64,000 nucleotides of DNA from Ichthyocystis sparus (lineage in GTDB: Bacteria; Pseudomonadota; Gammaproteobacteria; Burkholderiales; 2013Ark19i): assembly GCF_900078755.1 (NCBI RefSeq), contig NZ_FKIH01000028.1; one strand, 5' to 3'. Made by a program: the position numbers and the translations under genes. The stretch's first letter is position 1; each line of letters begins with the position of its first letter. Below are positions 35,758 to 45,267 of this stretch, in pieces. The notes below the pieces were generated by a model. The model was not told the DNA's origin and searched no databases. It saw nothing but the letters and a program-made list of their open reading frames with translations.

Positions 35758-36890
35758 GACAAATGGCCAACTTCTTTAGATTGACGGAGTTTTTCGTTTG
35801 ACATTTCTCTTGTTACGCGTACATTTTGATTATTATGAAGCATAAATATAGGGCCAATGACTATATTACTATCAGGTGGTAACTCTGCACTCTCAATTAC
35901 GTAGTGATCGTTATCGTCACTTCCTATTATAGACACGTTGTATTCATGTAGTTTATTTTTTTCAACAGTAAAGATAAAGGTTGGCCCCTTTTCTCGACTG
36001 CTAACTGCCGTTACAGGAACAAGAAAATAATTGTTTTTATCTAGTTTGTTGGAGAAATTTACATACCCTGTCATCCCTAATCGTATTTTTGCATCACATT
36101 TCTCTAATGCTATGATAACTGGATATGTATTCGATCTTGGGTCTGTATTGCTTCCTATGTGCTTTATTTGACCCGAGCATGATCTTTTATTGTTAGGCGC
36201 ATAGTCTATGGTGATCTTTGCATTAGAGGTATTTTTTATTAACCCTATGTCACTTTGTGGGATATCGATAGTTATATCAAAACGATCATCCCTGGCTATT
36301 ACAGCTACAGGAATTCCTGGTGCTACATTTTGTCCATCTTCGGCCATTATTTGTGTTATGGTTCCATCGTATGGAGCAAGTAATCTGGTATCAGACAGAC
36401 GATTTTGTGCATCAACCAGTTTGGCCTTGGCTTTAAACATTTCTCCTTGAGACAGAAGCAGTTTTGCGTGTCTTCTATTTAGGTCAGGCTCTGTGATAAA
36501 TCGGTCAGATAACAGTTTTTTGCTATTGTCATAATCAACGGATGCGGCCTCAAACTGGGCAGAAGTTGCTTGATACAGATAGTTAGCAGCTTGTGTTGCT
36601 GCTTGATAATCATGATCATCAAGCTCGAAAAGCAGGTCACCCTTAGAAACCACTTGCCCCATGCTAGCATGGCGTTTTTGTATATGTCCAGGGACTTGGA
36701 AGCTAAGAATGCTATTTTGCCTTGGAACTACGCGGCCAAAATAGGTACGGTATCGCGTCATACTATCAGCTATCTCTAACTGTACTACCGACACTAAAGG
36801 TGTAACTTCTCTTTCTGTATGGCTTTGTTGCCCACAAGCAACCAACATTAAAAGTACTAAAGGCGACAGAAACGGTATTTTTATTCGCAT
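35754..36890 (-). CDS. RND efflux periplasmic adaptor (membrane fusion protein)
   Basis: 378 residues from ATG 36890, which gives a clean lipoprotein signal with cysteine at residue 19 (LMLVACGQQ). An in-frame start at 36950 adds 20 residues before the signal and is unlikely. Beta-barrel, lipoyl (VSKGDLLFELDDHDY) and hairpin regions are in the usual order, followed by LLAPYDGTITQIMAEDGQNV. The adaptor links the pump to the outer-membrane factor. First gene of the operon; its stop overlaps the permease start by 4 bp. Confidence 0.9.
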   Translation of the reverse strand: MRIKIPFLSPLVLLMLVACGQQSHTEREVTPLVSVVQLEIADSMTRYRTYFGRVVPRQNSILSFQVPGHIQKRHASMGQVVSKGDLLFELDDHDYQAATQAANYLYQATSAQFEAASVDYDNSKKLLSDRFITEPDLNRRHAKLLLSQGEMFKAKAKLVDAQNRLSDTRLLAPYDGTITQIMAEDGQNVAPGIPVAVIARDDRFDITIDIPQSDIGLIKNTSNAKITIDYAPNNKRSCSGQIKHIGSNTDPRSNTYPVIIALEKCDAKIRLGMTGYVNFSNKLDKNNYFLVPVTAVSSREKGPTFIFTVEKNKLHEYNVSIIGSDDNDHYVIESAELPPDSNIVIGPIFMLHNNQNVRVTREMSNEKLRQSKEVGHLS

Positions 36891-37471
36891 AGAGTGGGTA
36901 CCTAGGAAAGATGAATTACTGCTACTATTATAGATCTTAGTCAGTAACAAGTGGTACTAACACTACTTAGTTGTGTCTATTATTATAATTGACAATCGGT
37001 TTATTACCCGTGGATGCTACACTCTTTCATATGATGCATTGGGTATACCAATACTAACAGTAAGAAAATCACTAATTTTTAGAAATTTAGGTAATAAATA
37101 ACCCCTATAAGTACAGCATGATTTGATTATGCTGTATGGGTGAGATTGTAATGTCGTGTTTGTGTAATTAATAAAAATTCACACTATGCAAGGTCCTACC
37201 GTCTTGTGCAGGAGAAAATTTGTTCTTATGAAAATTTACTAGCAGCTGAATTAAAAAATTACGCATAGATTTAGAATTTATACCATCTAGAGAAAAATGG
37301 CCGAGACTAAATCTAAGGATAGATTTAGACTTTTCCTTTTGTAGGTAAGTTTGTTTAAGGGAAACAAGTTTACTTTTCCTGGCAGAATGGCATGATAGAA
37401 TTTTGCTGAGGTCGCTGCTGTGTTTGCCACTATTAACTTAATTTTCTACTATTTAGACGGATAGGTATTGC
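36891..37471. other. Divergent spacer between efflux operon and orn
   Basis: About 580 bp with no supportable gene. It must contain promoters for the efflux operon (minus) and orn (plus). A stem CTAAATCT-AAGGAT-AGATTTAG lies at 37307-37328 and could be an operator or part of a leader hairpin. No regulator gene is adjacent. Confidence 0.45.
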
Positions 37472-38014
37472 ATGCAAAATGAATTTAACCTGATTTGGGT
37501 TGATCTAGAAATGACAGGTCTTTCTCCGGAGAATGACAAAATCTTAGAGATTGCTATGATTGTTACTGATATGAATCTTAATATCATTGCAGAAGGTCCA
37601 GTGCTAGCTATACACCAAAGCGCAGAAATCCTAGATAAGATGGATGCTTGGAACCAAGGAACACACCGCCGCTCCGGATTGATAGACCGTGTTAAATCTT
37701 CCACTCTAGACGAGAACAGTGTAAAGGACAAGTATATGGAGTTTCTTAACCAGAATGCACTACCCAACAAATCTCCTATGTGTGGAAACAGTATATGCCA
37801 GGACCGAAGATTCCTCGCAAAACACATGCCAGAGCTAGAGTCATTTTTTCACTACCGCAACCTAGATGTGAGCTCGATAAAAGAGCTTGTTCGCAGATGG
37901 AGGCCGGAGCTTCTAAAGCTTAGAAAGAGGAACTTGGCTCACCAAGCACTGCTAGACGTTAGACAATCCATAGCAGAACTTCAGTTCTATAGAACAATGT
38001 TTATTGCCAACTAG
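37472..38014 (+). CDS. orn: Oligoribonuclease
   Basis: 180 residues, full length. Degrades 2- to 5-nt RNAs to mononucleotides. DEDDh exonuclease motifs: LIWVDLEMTGLSPEND (Exo I, residues 7-22), GNSICQDRRFLAKHMP (Exo II) and the late RKRNLAHQALLDVRQSI (Exo III with His and Asp). Monocistronic by position, ended by the strong hairpin at 38015-38039. Confidence 0.96.
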   Translation: MQNEFNLIWVDLEMTGLSPENDKILEIAMIVTDMNLNIIAEGPVLAIHQSAEILDKMDAWNQGTHRRSGLIDRVKSSTLDENSVKDKYMEFLNQNALPNKSPMCGNSICQDRRFLAKHMPELESFFHYRNLDVSSIKELVRRWRPELLKLRKRNLAHQALLDVRQSIAELQFYRTMFIAN

Positions 38015-38045
38015 AAGGGGAGGGTATACCCCTCCTTTTCTATTT
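38015..38045 (+). terminator. Rho-independent terminator of orn
   Basis: AAGGGGAGGG-TATAC-CCCTCCTTTT forms a 10-bp stem (two G-T pairs) with a 5-nt loop, directly after the orn stop, and continues into CTATTTTTT. It lies between convergent orn and rpmE; the minus-strand side has no good T-run, so it serves orn mainly. Confidence 0.8.
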
Positions 38046-38270
38046 TTTCAGCATTAAATTGATTCCTGAGTAACGTCTGTTAAATTTCTCAACTCTTCCA
38101 GCAGTGTCGACTATTTTTTGCTTACCAGTGTAAAAAGGGTGACAATTAGAACAAATTTCTATGTTCATGGGTTTGCCCTTGGTTACATATACAGACCTAG
38201 TTACAAACTTTTCGCCACAACCACATATAACCTCTACCTCGCCATACTCAGGATGTATGCCTTCTTTCAT
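38040..38270 (-). CDS. rpmE: 50S ribosomal protein L31
   Basis: 76 residues from ATG 38270, giving the standard MKEGIHPEYGEV start; an in-frame start at 38291 adds seven unconserved residues. Zinc ligands are kept: CGCGEKF and CSNCHPFYTGKQK, so this is the zinc-binding (C+) form. Follows rho by 27 bp, as in many proteobacteria. A small insertion-free C-terminus ends in FNRRYSG plus a short basic tail. Confidence 0.93.
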   Translation of the reverse strand: MKEGIHPEYGEVEVICGCGEKFVTRSVYVTKGKPMNIEICSNCHPFYTGKQKIVDTAGRVEKFNRRYSGINLMLKK

Positions 38271-38297
38271 ACAACTCTCCAAACTATACATTTGCTA

Positions 38298-39581
38298 TTA
38301 GCCGCGACGCATCAAATCGAAGAACTCATCGTTGTTCTTCGTTGAACGCAGTTTCTCCATAACGAACTCTAAAGCCTCAATATCATCCATTGCATAAATT
38401 ATTTTGCGTAATATCCAAATTTTTTGCAGTATATCAGGTTTGAGTAAAAGCTCCTCACGTCTGGTTCCAGAGCGCGAAATATTGATAGCAGGATACACTC
38501 GTTTTTCAGCCAAGCGACGATCCAGATGTATCTCCATATTTCCCGTTCCCTTGAACTCCTCATATACTACTTCATCCATTCTCGAGCCGGTGTCTATTAG
38601 AGCAGTAGCCAGTATCGTTAAACTACCACCTTCCTCGATATTTCTAGCCGCTCCAAAAAAACGCTTAGGCCTGTGAAGAGCATTGGCATCTATACCACCA
38701 GTTAGAACTTTACCCGATGCTGGAATAACGGTGTTATATGCACGGGTAAGTCTTGTAATTGAATCCAAAAGAATAACCACATCTCTTTTATGTTCTACCA
38801 AGCGCTTGGCTTTTTCTATAACCATTTCAGCAACTTGTATGTGTCTTACAGCCGGTTCATCAAATGTTGAACTGACAACTTCACCCTGCACCGAGCGCTG
38901 CATTTCTGTAACCTCCTCAGGGCGCTCGTCGATCAGCAGCACTATTAGGGAAACCTCAGGGTGGTTAGAAGTTATAGAGTGAGCTATGTGCTGCAACATC
39001 ACCGTTTTACCGGATTTAGGAGGAGCAACTAGAAGCCCTCTTTGACCTTTACCTATAGGAGCGATCATATCCACGGTACGGCCAGTTAAATTTTCCTCTA
39101 ACCTGAATTCCCTTTCAGCATTCATGTCTCTTTCAAGGGAGAGGTGTTCAGTAGGATGAAGAGGAGTAAGATTTTCAAACAGTATCTTGTTCTTAGTAGA
39201 CTCAGGACTTTCCCCATTAACTGAATCAACCTTTATAAGAGCGAAGTATCGTTCACCATCCTTGGGCATACGGATCTCACCCTCTATGGTGTCACCCGTG
39301 TGCAAGCAGAAACGCCGTATTTGCGACGGACTGACGTAAATATCATCCGTACCCGCCAAATAAGAAGTATCTGATGAGCGCAAAAAGCCAAAACCATCTG
39401 GCAACACCTCTAGCGTGCCATCGCCATGTATAGTGTCACCCTTTTTAGCATGATTCTTGAGGATAGCGAAGATGAGTTCATGCTTTCTCAAACGGTTTGC
39501 GCCCTCAATTCTGTTAGCGGCAGCTATTTCTAGCAGTTCGGTTACATGGAGAGCTTTTAATTCAGATAGTCGCATAGACAT
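38298..39581 (-). CDS. rho: Transcription termination factor Rho
   Basis: About 427 residues from ATG 39581 (ATG 39575 and TTG 39593 are in frame). The N-terminal domain begins MRLSELKALHVTELLEIA. RNA-binding region DGFGFLRSSD is followed by the ATPase core: P-loop APPKSGKTVMLQHI, Walker B VVILLDSITRLTRAYN, and the Q/R loops near GGIDANALHRPKRFFGAARN. Hexameric helicase that ends transcription at unstructured C-rich RNA. Downstream of trxA, upstream of rpmE. Confidence 0.96.
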   Translation of the reverse strand: MSMRLSELKALHVTELLEIAAANRIEGANRLRKHELIFAILKNHAKKGDTIHGDGTLEVLPDGFGFLRSSDTSYLAGTDDIYVSPSQIRRFCLHTGDTIEGEIRMPKDGERYFALIKVDSVNGESPESTKNKILFENLTPLHPTEHLSLERDMNAEREFRLEENLTGRTVDMIAPIGKGQRGLLVAPPKSGKTVMLQHIAHSITSNHPEVSLIVLLIDERPEEVTEMQRSVQGEVVSSTFDEPAVRHIQVAEMVIEKAKRLVEHKRDVVILLDSITRLTRAYNTVIPASGKVLTGGIDANALHRPKRFFGAARNIEEGGSLTILATALIDTGSRMDEVVYEEFKGTGNMEIHLDRRLAEKRVYPAINISRSGTRREELLLKPDILQKIWILRKIIYAMDDIEALEFVMEKLRSTKNNDEFFDLMRRG

Positions 39582-39670
39582 TACTTTAAACAAAAAAACG
39601 TTGAAATATGAGAAGGACGGAGCAACCCTCTATACGATGGAAGATCAACATAGAGCGTGACCAACTATAC

Positions 39671-39687
39671 GCGCGGGTCCGCCGCGC
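39671..39687 (-). promoter_or_regulatory. GC-rich hairpin between trxA and rho
   Basis: GCGCGG-GTCCG-CCGCGC forms a perfect 6-bp all-GC stem in otherwise AT-rich DNA, 6 bp past the trxA stop and ahead of rho. It lacks a T-run on the minus strand, so it may be a leader structure of rho (rho is commonly autoregulated) or a weak terminator. Confidence 0.4.
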
Positions 39688-39693
39688 TAATGG

Positions 39694-40020
39694 CTATATA
39701 TTAGAGTCTATGAAAGTAGTTAACTGAGACTTATTCAAGAGACCAACTTTATGCGACTCAACCTCGCCATTTCTAAAAAAAATGATTGTCGGTATTCCCC
39801 TAACGGAGTATTTTGCCGCCAAATCTTGGTGGTCGTCAACATTGATACTGACGAAAGCCACCCTTTGAGAGTATGTAACAGCCAACTCCTCAAGTAAAGG
39901 AGCAATAACCTTACAAGGTCCACACCAGGGAGCCCAAAAATCCGCGATAACCGGCATAGTACTACCTAAAACAGTTTTTTCAAAATCACTTGCATCTTTA
40001 ATTGCATTTACAGTGCTCAC
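39694..40020 (-). CDS. trxA: Thioredoxin 1
   Basis: 108 residues. WAPWCGPCKVIAPLLEELA holds the redox pair in WCGPC (residues about 32-36). The cis-proline segment RGIPTIIFFRNGE and the preceding NVDDH complete the fold. General cytoplasmic disulfide reductant. Immediately upstream of rho, the conserved pairing. Divergent from fdxA. Confidence 0.97.
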   Translation of the reverse strand: MSTVNAIKDASDFEKTVLGSTMPVIADFWAPWCGPCKVIAPLLEELAVTYSQRVAFVSINVDDHQDLAAKYSVRGIPTIIFFRNGEVESHKVGLLNKSQLTTFIDSNI

Positions 40021-40354
40021 AATAATCTTCCTTACTTTATCGTGCAGACAGGCTTATCCCAAAAACTATATGAAAAGGGTTATTACGGTGGCGAGTACAG
40101 GCCTGCAGGCTACATGACGACCACTAATGGACAGGAACTACTGCCATCGTGGAAAAACAAACAGAAGGCGATTATAGCACTTAAAGCTGAACAATGGGAA
40201 TTAGTAGCTACGCTATTTTAGCATTTAATTTGGGACTACATTAAAATTGGTATTCCAAGGTATTTCGAAACTAAAAAAATCTATTGCAACAAAGATCAAA
40301 ATTTATATCCTATGGTATCACTATGTTAGCATAGTCTGTGAGAGATTTTTCCCC
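40021..40354. other. Divergent spacer between trxA and fdxA
   Basis: About 330 bp with no supportable gene. It must hold the trxA and fdxA promoters. A forward frame from 40247 simply extends fdxA upstream and is not favoured. No clear operator was seen. Confidence 0.4.
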
Positions 40355-40678
40355 ATGACTTATGTAGTTACCGAGTCTTGCATTAACTGTAGGTATACGG
40401 ACTGTGTTTCCGTGTGTCCTGTTGACTGTTTTCGCGAGGGTGTTAACTTTTTAGTAATAGACCCTGATGAGTGTATTGATTGTGGTTTATGTGTAGCCGA
40501 GTGCCCGGTGCAGGCAATCTTCCATGAGGACGAACTACCGGAAGATATGAGATACTTTTTAGCACTAAACGAACGCTTGGCCAAGAAGTGGCCTTCAATA
40601 TATCACAAGAAAGACCCATCTGCTGATGCTAAGGAGTGGGAAAATGTGGCCAAGAAACTCCATTTATTAGAGGAGTAG
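40355..40678 (+). CDS. fdxA: Seven-iron ferredoxin FdxA
   Basis: 107 residues from ATG 40355 (MTYVVTESCINC). The first cluster motif CINCRYTDCVSVCP has the spacing typical of a [3Fe-4S] site plus one [4Fe-4S] ligand; the second, CIDCGLCVAECP, binds [4Fe-4S]. The C-terminal helical extension (WPSIYHKKDPSADAKEW) is typical of this type. Electron carrier; partner not evident. An upstream in-frame start at 40247 would add 36 atypical residues. Confidence 0.93.
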   Translation: MTYVVTESCINCRYTDCVSVCPVDCFREGVNFLVIDPDECIDCGLCVAECPVQAIFHEDELPEDMRYFLALNERLAKKWPSIYHKKDPSADAKEWENVAKKLHLLEE

Positions 40679-40861
40679 TTATATTATAGTGACTTTTTGT
40701 TATCTGTGTGCAACCATTCTTCCCTAAAAAGATGTCTTGCTTGTATTGTAGTTTATAGTTTGTGGTCTTTAATTATTCTATTGAGTGATAAATATTTATC
40801 TCAAACTGTCGTAGTATAAAGAGAAGGTTGTAGTTTGTTTTTCCTGGCAGAGGACTTTTTT

Positions 40862-42535
40862 ATGAATAAACCCTGGCTTAGTAGTTATGGGAACATTCCT
40901 GAGTACATTGGCGAGATTCCTTTCAACTCTCTTGCTGATATGTTTACTTCCCTAACTAAAGAGTATGGCGATAAGGTAGCGCTGCATAGTTTTGGTTGTA
41001 CTATGACATACTCTAAGCTTGCAGATTTGGCTTATGCTTTTGCTGAATATCTTCGTTCCGACAGGGGTCTTAGTCCTGGTGACCGAGTTGCAATTATGTT
41101 GCCTAACACCTTTCAGTACTTTGTGGCTTTCTTTGGATCTATGCTTGCTGGGACAATAGTGGTCAATGTAAATCCTCTTTACACCAGTTCTGAGCTTTAC
41201 CACCAGATGTTGGATTCTGGATCTTCCCTACTGGTTGTGTCTGATAGATTTGCACCGGTTGTTGAAGGAGCATCAAAAATGGATGGCTTTCCGGTACGAT
41301 CTGTTGTTTTAACCAGGGTGGGGGACTTGTTGACTTTCTCTAAAAGACAGGCTTTGTCTTTGTACATGAAGTACATTTGTCGTGTACCTAGCATAAAGAG
41401 AATTTGCTACATGAATGTCGATCGTCTCAGGGACATACTATTTAAAAAGAAGAGAGTGGATCGTATTTCTCATCAGGCAAGTTTGGGTGATATTGCTGTT
41501 TTGCAATACACAGGTGGTACTACTGGCAGATCCAAGGGTACTATGCTTACCCACAGTAATTTCTTATCTAACATCATGCAAATAGCGCTTTGGTTTCGCG
41601 GGTCCACGTTAGATGTAAAGAAGTCCATGATGGTTACTGCGCTGCCTGTGTATCATATATTTTCTTTGACGGTAAATTGTCTCACTTCTTTTTTTATTGG
41701 TTGTGAGAATTTACTTATAACAGATCCAAGAAATACAGCAATGCTGCTTAAAACGCTGCGAGTGTATCGCTATCGTGCCAATATTTTTTCTGGGGTTAAT
41801 ACTCTTTTTAATTCCATGATGAATAATAAAGATTTTCGGGGTTCTGATTTTGCAAATTACGATTGGATTATGAGTGGAGGTGCATCTACACTAGAGGTTG
41901 TTTCCAAAAGATGGTCTGAGCTTACTGGGACTGTTATAAATGAGGCGTATGGTTTAACTGAGACCAGTCCTGCCGTTTGTTGTATGCCTATGAATTATGG
42001 CAAGTTCAAGTCAAGCATAGGAATTCCTATCTCTTCCACTGATGTAATTTTGCTTGATGAAAATGACCAACGGCTTGGTCCGGGTGAGCCGGGTGAGATT
42101 TGCGTAAAGGGTCCTCAAGTGATGCTAGGGTATTGGAATAATGTCAAGGAAACCAAGAGCACTTTTACTTCGGATGGGTACTTGCGTACCGGTGACATAG
42201 GAGTAATGGATGAGCAAGGATTTTTCCGTATAGTTGACCGTAAGAAAGATATGGTTGATGTGTCAGGATTTAATGTTTATCCAAGCGAAGTTGAGGAAGT
42301 TATTAGCAAATATCCAAAGGTTTCAGAAGTAGCAGTTGTTGGTTCGAATGACCCCAATGTCGGAGAGATACTTAAGGCAGTTATAGTACCAAAGGATCCT
42401 TCCTTAACCGGGGAGGAGGTTATCTCTTTTTGTAGTCAATTTCTTACTAGGTATAAGATTCCTCGCAAAGTGGAATTTAGAGATTCTCTTCCAAAGTCTG
42501 CCGTCGGCAAAGTTTTGCGCAGACTTATTAAATAA
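40862..42535 (+). CDS. fadD: Long-chain fatty acid-CoA ligase
   Basis: 557 residues from ATG 40862, with AGAGGA about 8 bases upstream. Adenylate-forming enzyme: P-loop YTGGTTGRSKGTML (about 215-228), NEAYGLTETSP (about 360-370), GYLRTGDIG and the C-terminal hinge DRKKDMVDVSGFNVYPSEVEE with the late catalytic lysine in KSAVGKVLRR. Activates fatty acids, likely host-derived or recycled. Stands alone. Confidence 0.92.
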   Translation: MNKPWLSSYGNIPEYIGEIPFNSLADMFTSLTKEYGDKVALHSFGCTMTYSKLADLAYAFAEYLRSDRGLSPGDRVAIMLPNTFQYFVAFFGSMLAGTIVVNVNPLYTSSELYHQMLDSGSSLLVVSDRFAPVVEGASKMDGFPVRSVVLTRVGDLLTFSKRQALSLYMKYICRVPSIKRICYMNVDRLRDILFKKKRVDRISHQASLGDIAVLQYTGGTTGRSKGTMLTHSNFLSNIMQIALWFRGSTLDVKKSMMVTALPVYHIFSLTVNCLTSFFIGCENLLITDPRNTAMLLKTLRVYRYRANIFSGVNTLFNSMMNNKDFRGSDFANYDWIMSGGASTLEVVSKRWSELTGTVINEAYGLTETSPAVCCMPMNYGKFKSSIGIPISSTDVILLDENDQRLGPGEPGEICVKGPQVMLGYWNNVKETKSTFTSDGYLRTGDIGVMDEQGFFRIVDRKKDMVDVSGFNVYPSEVEEVISKYPKVSEVAVVGSNDPNVGEILKAVIVPKDPSLTGEEVISFCSQFLTRYKIPRKVEFRDSLPKSAVGKVLRRLIK

Positions 42536-42716
42536 GACCTTTTGCTGTTTTGTGGGCAGCTCTTCTTATTTGTACTAGTAGCCGTGATAATCCTCAATAG
42601 AATTCAGTCTTTATTCATAGTCTGCTAATTTGTGTTAAGTTTCGGCTGTACGTGGATAATAATAATGGCTAAACCCCCGGGTATCGTGCTGGGTGTGCTT
42701 TTTTAAGTGACTGATT

Positions 42717-45215
42717 ATGCACAAACGAACAAAAAAAACTTGCTGTGGAACACGTAGTTTGTTGTCTTTTGCTATATTTCTTTTACCCGGGTTGTCGTCT
42801 GCTTTTTCATTAGGCCCATTGGATGTAGAAAGTTATTTGGGACAACCTTTATCTGCTAGGGTAGCCGTATACCCATCTGCCATGGAGAATATAGATGATA
42901 TAAAAGTAGACTTGGGCGATGATTCTGGTCTCGAGCGTGGAAATGGAGAGTCTCGCATAGATTCTTATGTTTCCAAATCCTCAATACCTAATATGTCTCA
43001 AGTTACATACTCTTTAGAAAAGCAGGATGGCTACTACTTTGTTCACTTTAGTTCGACCTCAGTTATTGATGAACCGTTGTTCTCTTTTTCTGTGAGTTTT
43101 TCTTTAGGTCCTCAGACTATAGGTAGAGAGTTTTTAGTATCTTTGGATCCACAGGGCTTTTCTAGTCCTATACTTACAGATAAAGGTGTTGGTTCCTCAA
43201 TTTATGATGATAGCAATGCTAGTAAATATTTACATCATGCTAATGTTACTACTGAACACTACGATTCAGATAAGCATGAAAATCATGTAAATACAAACCA
43301 TTCCATGAAAATTATCGCAGATGATGCTCACGAAGATCATCCGGTAGAACATGGAAGTGCTGGTAGAAATTTTGATGCACGGGATTCTTCCCCATCTAGC
43401 GGTTACATATTCGAGTCTTGGAATTTAGACTATGACATTGATTCATTTGCTGACTCTGATAATTGGTCTGAATTGACTCAGGACCTAGATGCTGCTGTAT
43501 TATCTATAGATGTAGATAAACTAGATAAATATACTGATTCCTCTAGTCAGCCAGCATATGTTGTGCAGCAGGGAGATACTATTGATTCTATAGCTAGTAG
43601 ATATGTGTATCCAAGTACAACTACAGAGGATATGAGAGATGCTATTAATCGTATTAACGGATCCTTGCGAACTGACGTTGAAGGTTATTTAGTTCCTGGC
43701 CAAGTTGTAGTGCTTCCAAATGTAAGTCAGTTAAATTTGGCTGCAGAAGATGTAACTTCCTCTTCACCAAATGCGGAGGAGCGCTTTACAAAAAAGAAAT
43801 ATACTCCTCAAAAACAAAAACCATCGTATGGAGGAGGGAAGCACCATCATCTGAAGAAATATGGTAATAGTAAAAAGGTTTCTAATTCATCTAATCTTGA
43901 TGGTAAGAGCGCCCATCATTCTAGAAAAGATGTTGTTAGGGTTGAGCCAGCCGTTTTATCCTCGTCTGGATTGGATGATGTAGAAGAAGATCGTATTGCT
44001 AATAACAATAAAGCTTCGTACGGTGCCTCTAGGAGTTCCAATTACGCCAAGATACAGATGCTGCAAAAGGAAGTTGTAAGGCTTACCAGAGAGCTTAAAG
44101 AGTATAGTAGTAAGTTGGCGAATATTGCTAATTCTTCTTCAAGTAATAAAGTTATCTCCTCTCTAGACAGTAAATCAAAAAACAAACGCTTTCCCACTGA
44201 TTTGACTGCCAGTGCTGCTTCTGTTGAAAGCAAAGTAGCAGGATCACCAGCTCTGTCGTCTGCATTGAATCCTTCTGGAAAAGGTGCTGTAGCTCCTACT
44301 ACTCCCTCAGTTCCTGTGGCGAACATCGTTGCTACGTCTAATGATGATTCTTTAGGTGCCATGCTTTCAAACTTATTTACTTTAGATCAGCTGCCAATGA
44401 TCATTGCAGTTGTGTGTGTGGCATTAATAGCTTCCTATCTTTTGTTTGGTAGGAGGAGTGGAAATTCTGGTAAAGTTTCGCCAAAATCTGGCAAAGCTCC
44501 CTTAGATAGTGATACTAACAGGTGGGCTAGGGCGTATGATTCTGAAAAAAGAGGTGATAATAAAGGATCTGATAAATCTTTACATAATTCTGAACATACT
44601 GGTTCTGGTTTGGATGGCGGTTCACACGCAGTTTCAAGCTCTGTGGTTAATCCTATAGATGAAGCAGATGTTTATATACAGTATGGTCGTATAGGTGAAG
44701 CTGCAGATATCCTTAAAGCAGAATTAGAGAAGTCATTTAACTTAGATGTCTCACTAAAATTGGCTGAAACATACGGACTTATGGGACGCCATAAGGACAT
44801 AGAGGATTTGTCTAATAAAATATTGTCAATGCATGATTCAGAAAGTCCAGTTTGGTCAAAATTTGTTAATGGTATTGATAAGCTAGGGCTAGGCAACTAC
44901 CTACCGCAATTAAGTAGTAAAGGTGCTTATAATATTTCTACAAATCTAGGAGATACTAAGCATGACATCCCCGAGCACTCAACTAATGTAGATGAAGTTA
45001 AGCTCACACCCAAAATATCTGATGATATTTTGCCAGGACCTGTGTTTCCATCTAGCAAGAAACAAGTGGATAGTAGTGGCCCTGTTGCATCACCCCAGAA
45101 TTCTAGTACGGGAAGGGATGAGTTAACTACTAAGTTTGTTAATGCAGAAGAGGATATGTTGGAGTTGGATCTGGACCTAAGTGAGATAGATGATATAGAT
45201 ACTAAGAAACAATAG
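42717..45215 (+). CDS. fimV: FimV-like pilus-assembly / polar hub protein
   Basis: 832 residues. Signal peptide ends near LSSAFS; the N-terminal FimV domain has LGPLDVESYLGQPLSARV. A LysM-like peptidoglycan-binding segment starts near residue 280 (YVVQQGDTIDSIASRYV). A Ser/Lys-rich region with a short coiled coil (MLQKEVVRLTRELKEYSSKL) precedes one transmembrane helix (about 560-578). The cytoplasmic tail has the FimV C-terminal repeat (DEADVYIQYGRIGEAADIL) and ends acidic. Upstream of truA, the conserved position. Confidence 0.88.
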   Translation: MHKRTKKTCCGTRSLLSFAIFLLPGLSSAFSLGPLDVESYLGQPLSARVAVYPSAMENIDDIKVDLGDDSGLERGNGESRIDSYVSKSSIPNMSQVTYSLEKQDGYYFVHFSSTSVIDEPLFSFSVSFSLGPQTIGREFLVSLDPQGFSSPILTDKGVGSSIYDDSNASKYLHHANVTTEHYDSDKHENHVNTNHSMKIIADDAHEDHPVEHGSAGRNFDARDSSPSSGYIFESWNLDYDIDSFADSDNWSELTQDLDAAVLSIDVDKLDKYTDSSSQPAYVVQQGDTIDSIASRYVYPSTTTEDMRDAINRINGSLRTDVEGYLVPGQVVVLPNVSQLNLAAEDVTSSSPNAEERFTKKKYTPQKQKPSYGGGKHHHLKKYGNSKKVSNSSNLDGKSAHHSRKDVVRVEPAVLSSSGLDDVEEDRIANNNKASYGASRSSNYAKIQMLQKEVVRLTRELKEYSSKLANIANSSSSNKVISSLDSKSKNKRFPTDLTASAASVESKVAGSPALSSALNPSGKGAVAPTTPSVPVANIVATSNDDSLGAMLSNLFTLDQLPMIIAVVCVALIASYLLFGRRSGNSGKVSPKSGKAPLDSDTNRWARAYDSEKRGDNKGSDKSLHNSEHTGSGLDGGSHAVSSSVVNPIDEADVYIQYGRIGEAADILKAELEKSFNLDVSLKLAETYGLMGRHKDIEDLSNKILSMHDSESPVWSKFVNGIDKLGLGNYLPQLSSKGAYNISTNLGDTKHDIPEHSTNVDEVKLTPKISDDILPGPVFPSSKKQVDSSGPVASPQNSSTGRDELTTKFVNAEEDMLELDLDLSEIDDIDTKKQ

Positions 45216-45267
45216 CCGCTATAATACTGGGAAATTTTACTAAATTTTTCCTGCGTAGTGAGGTTTT

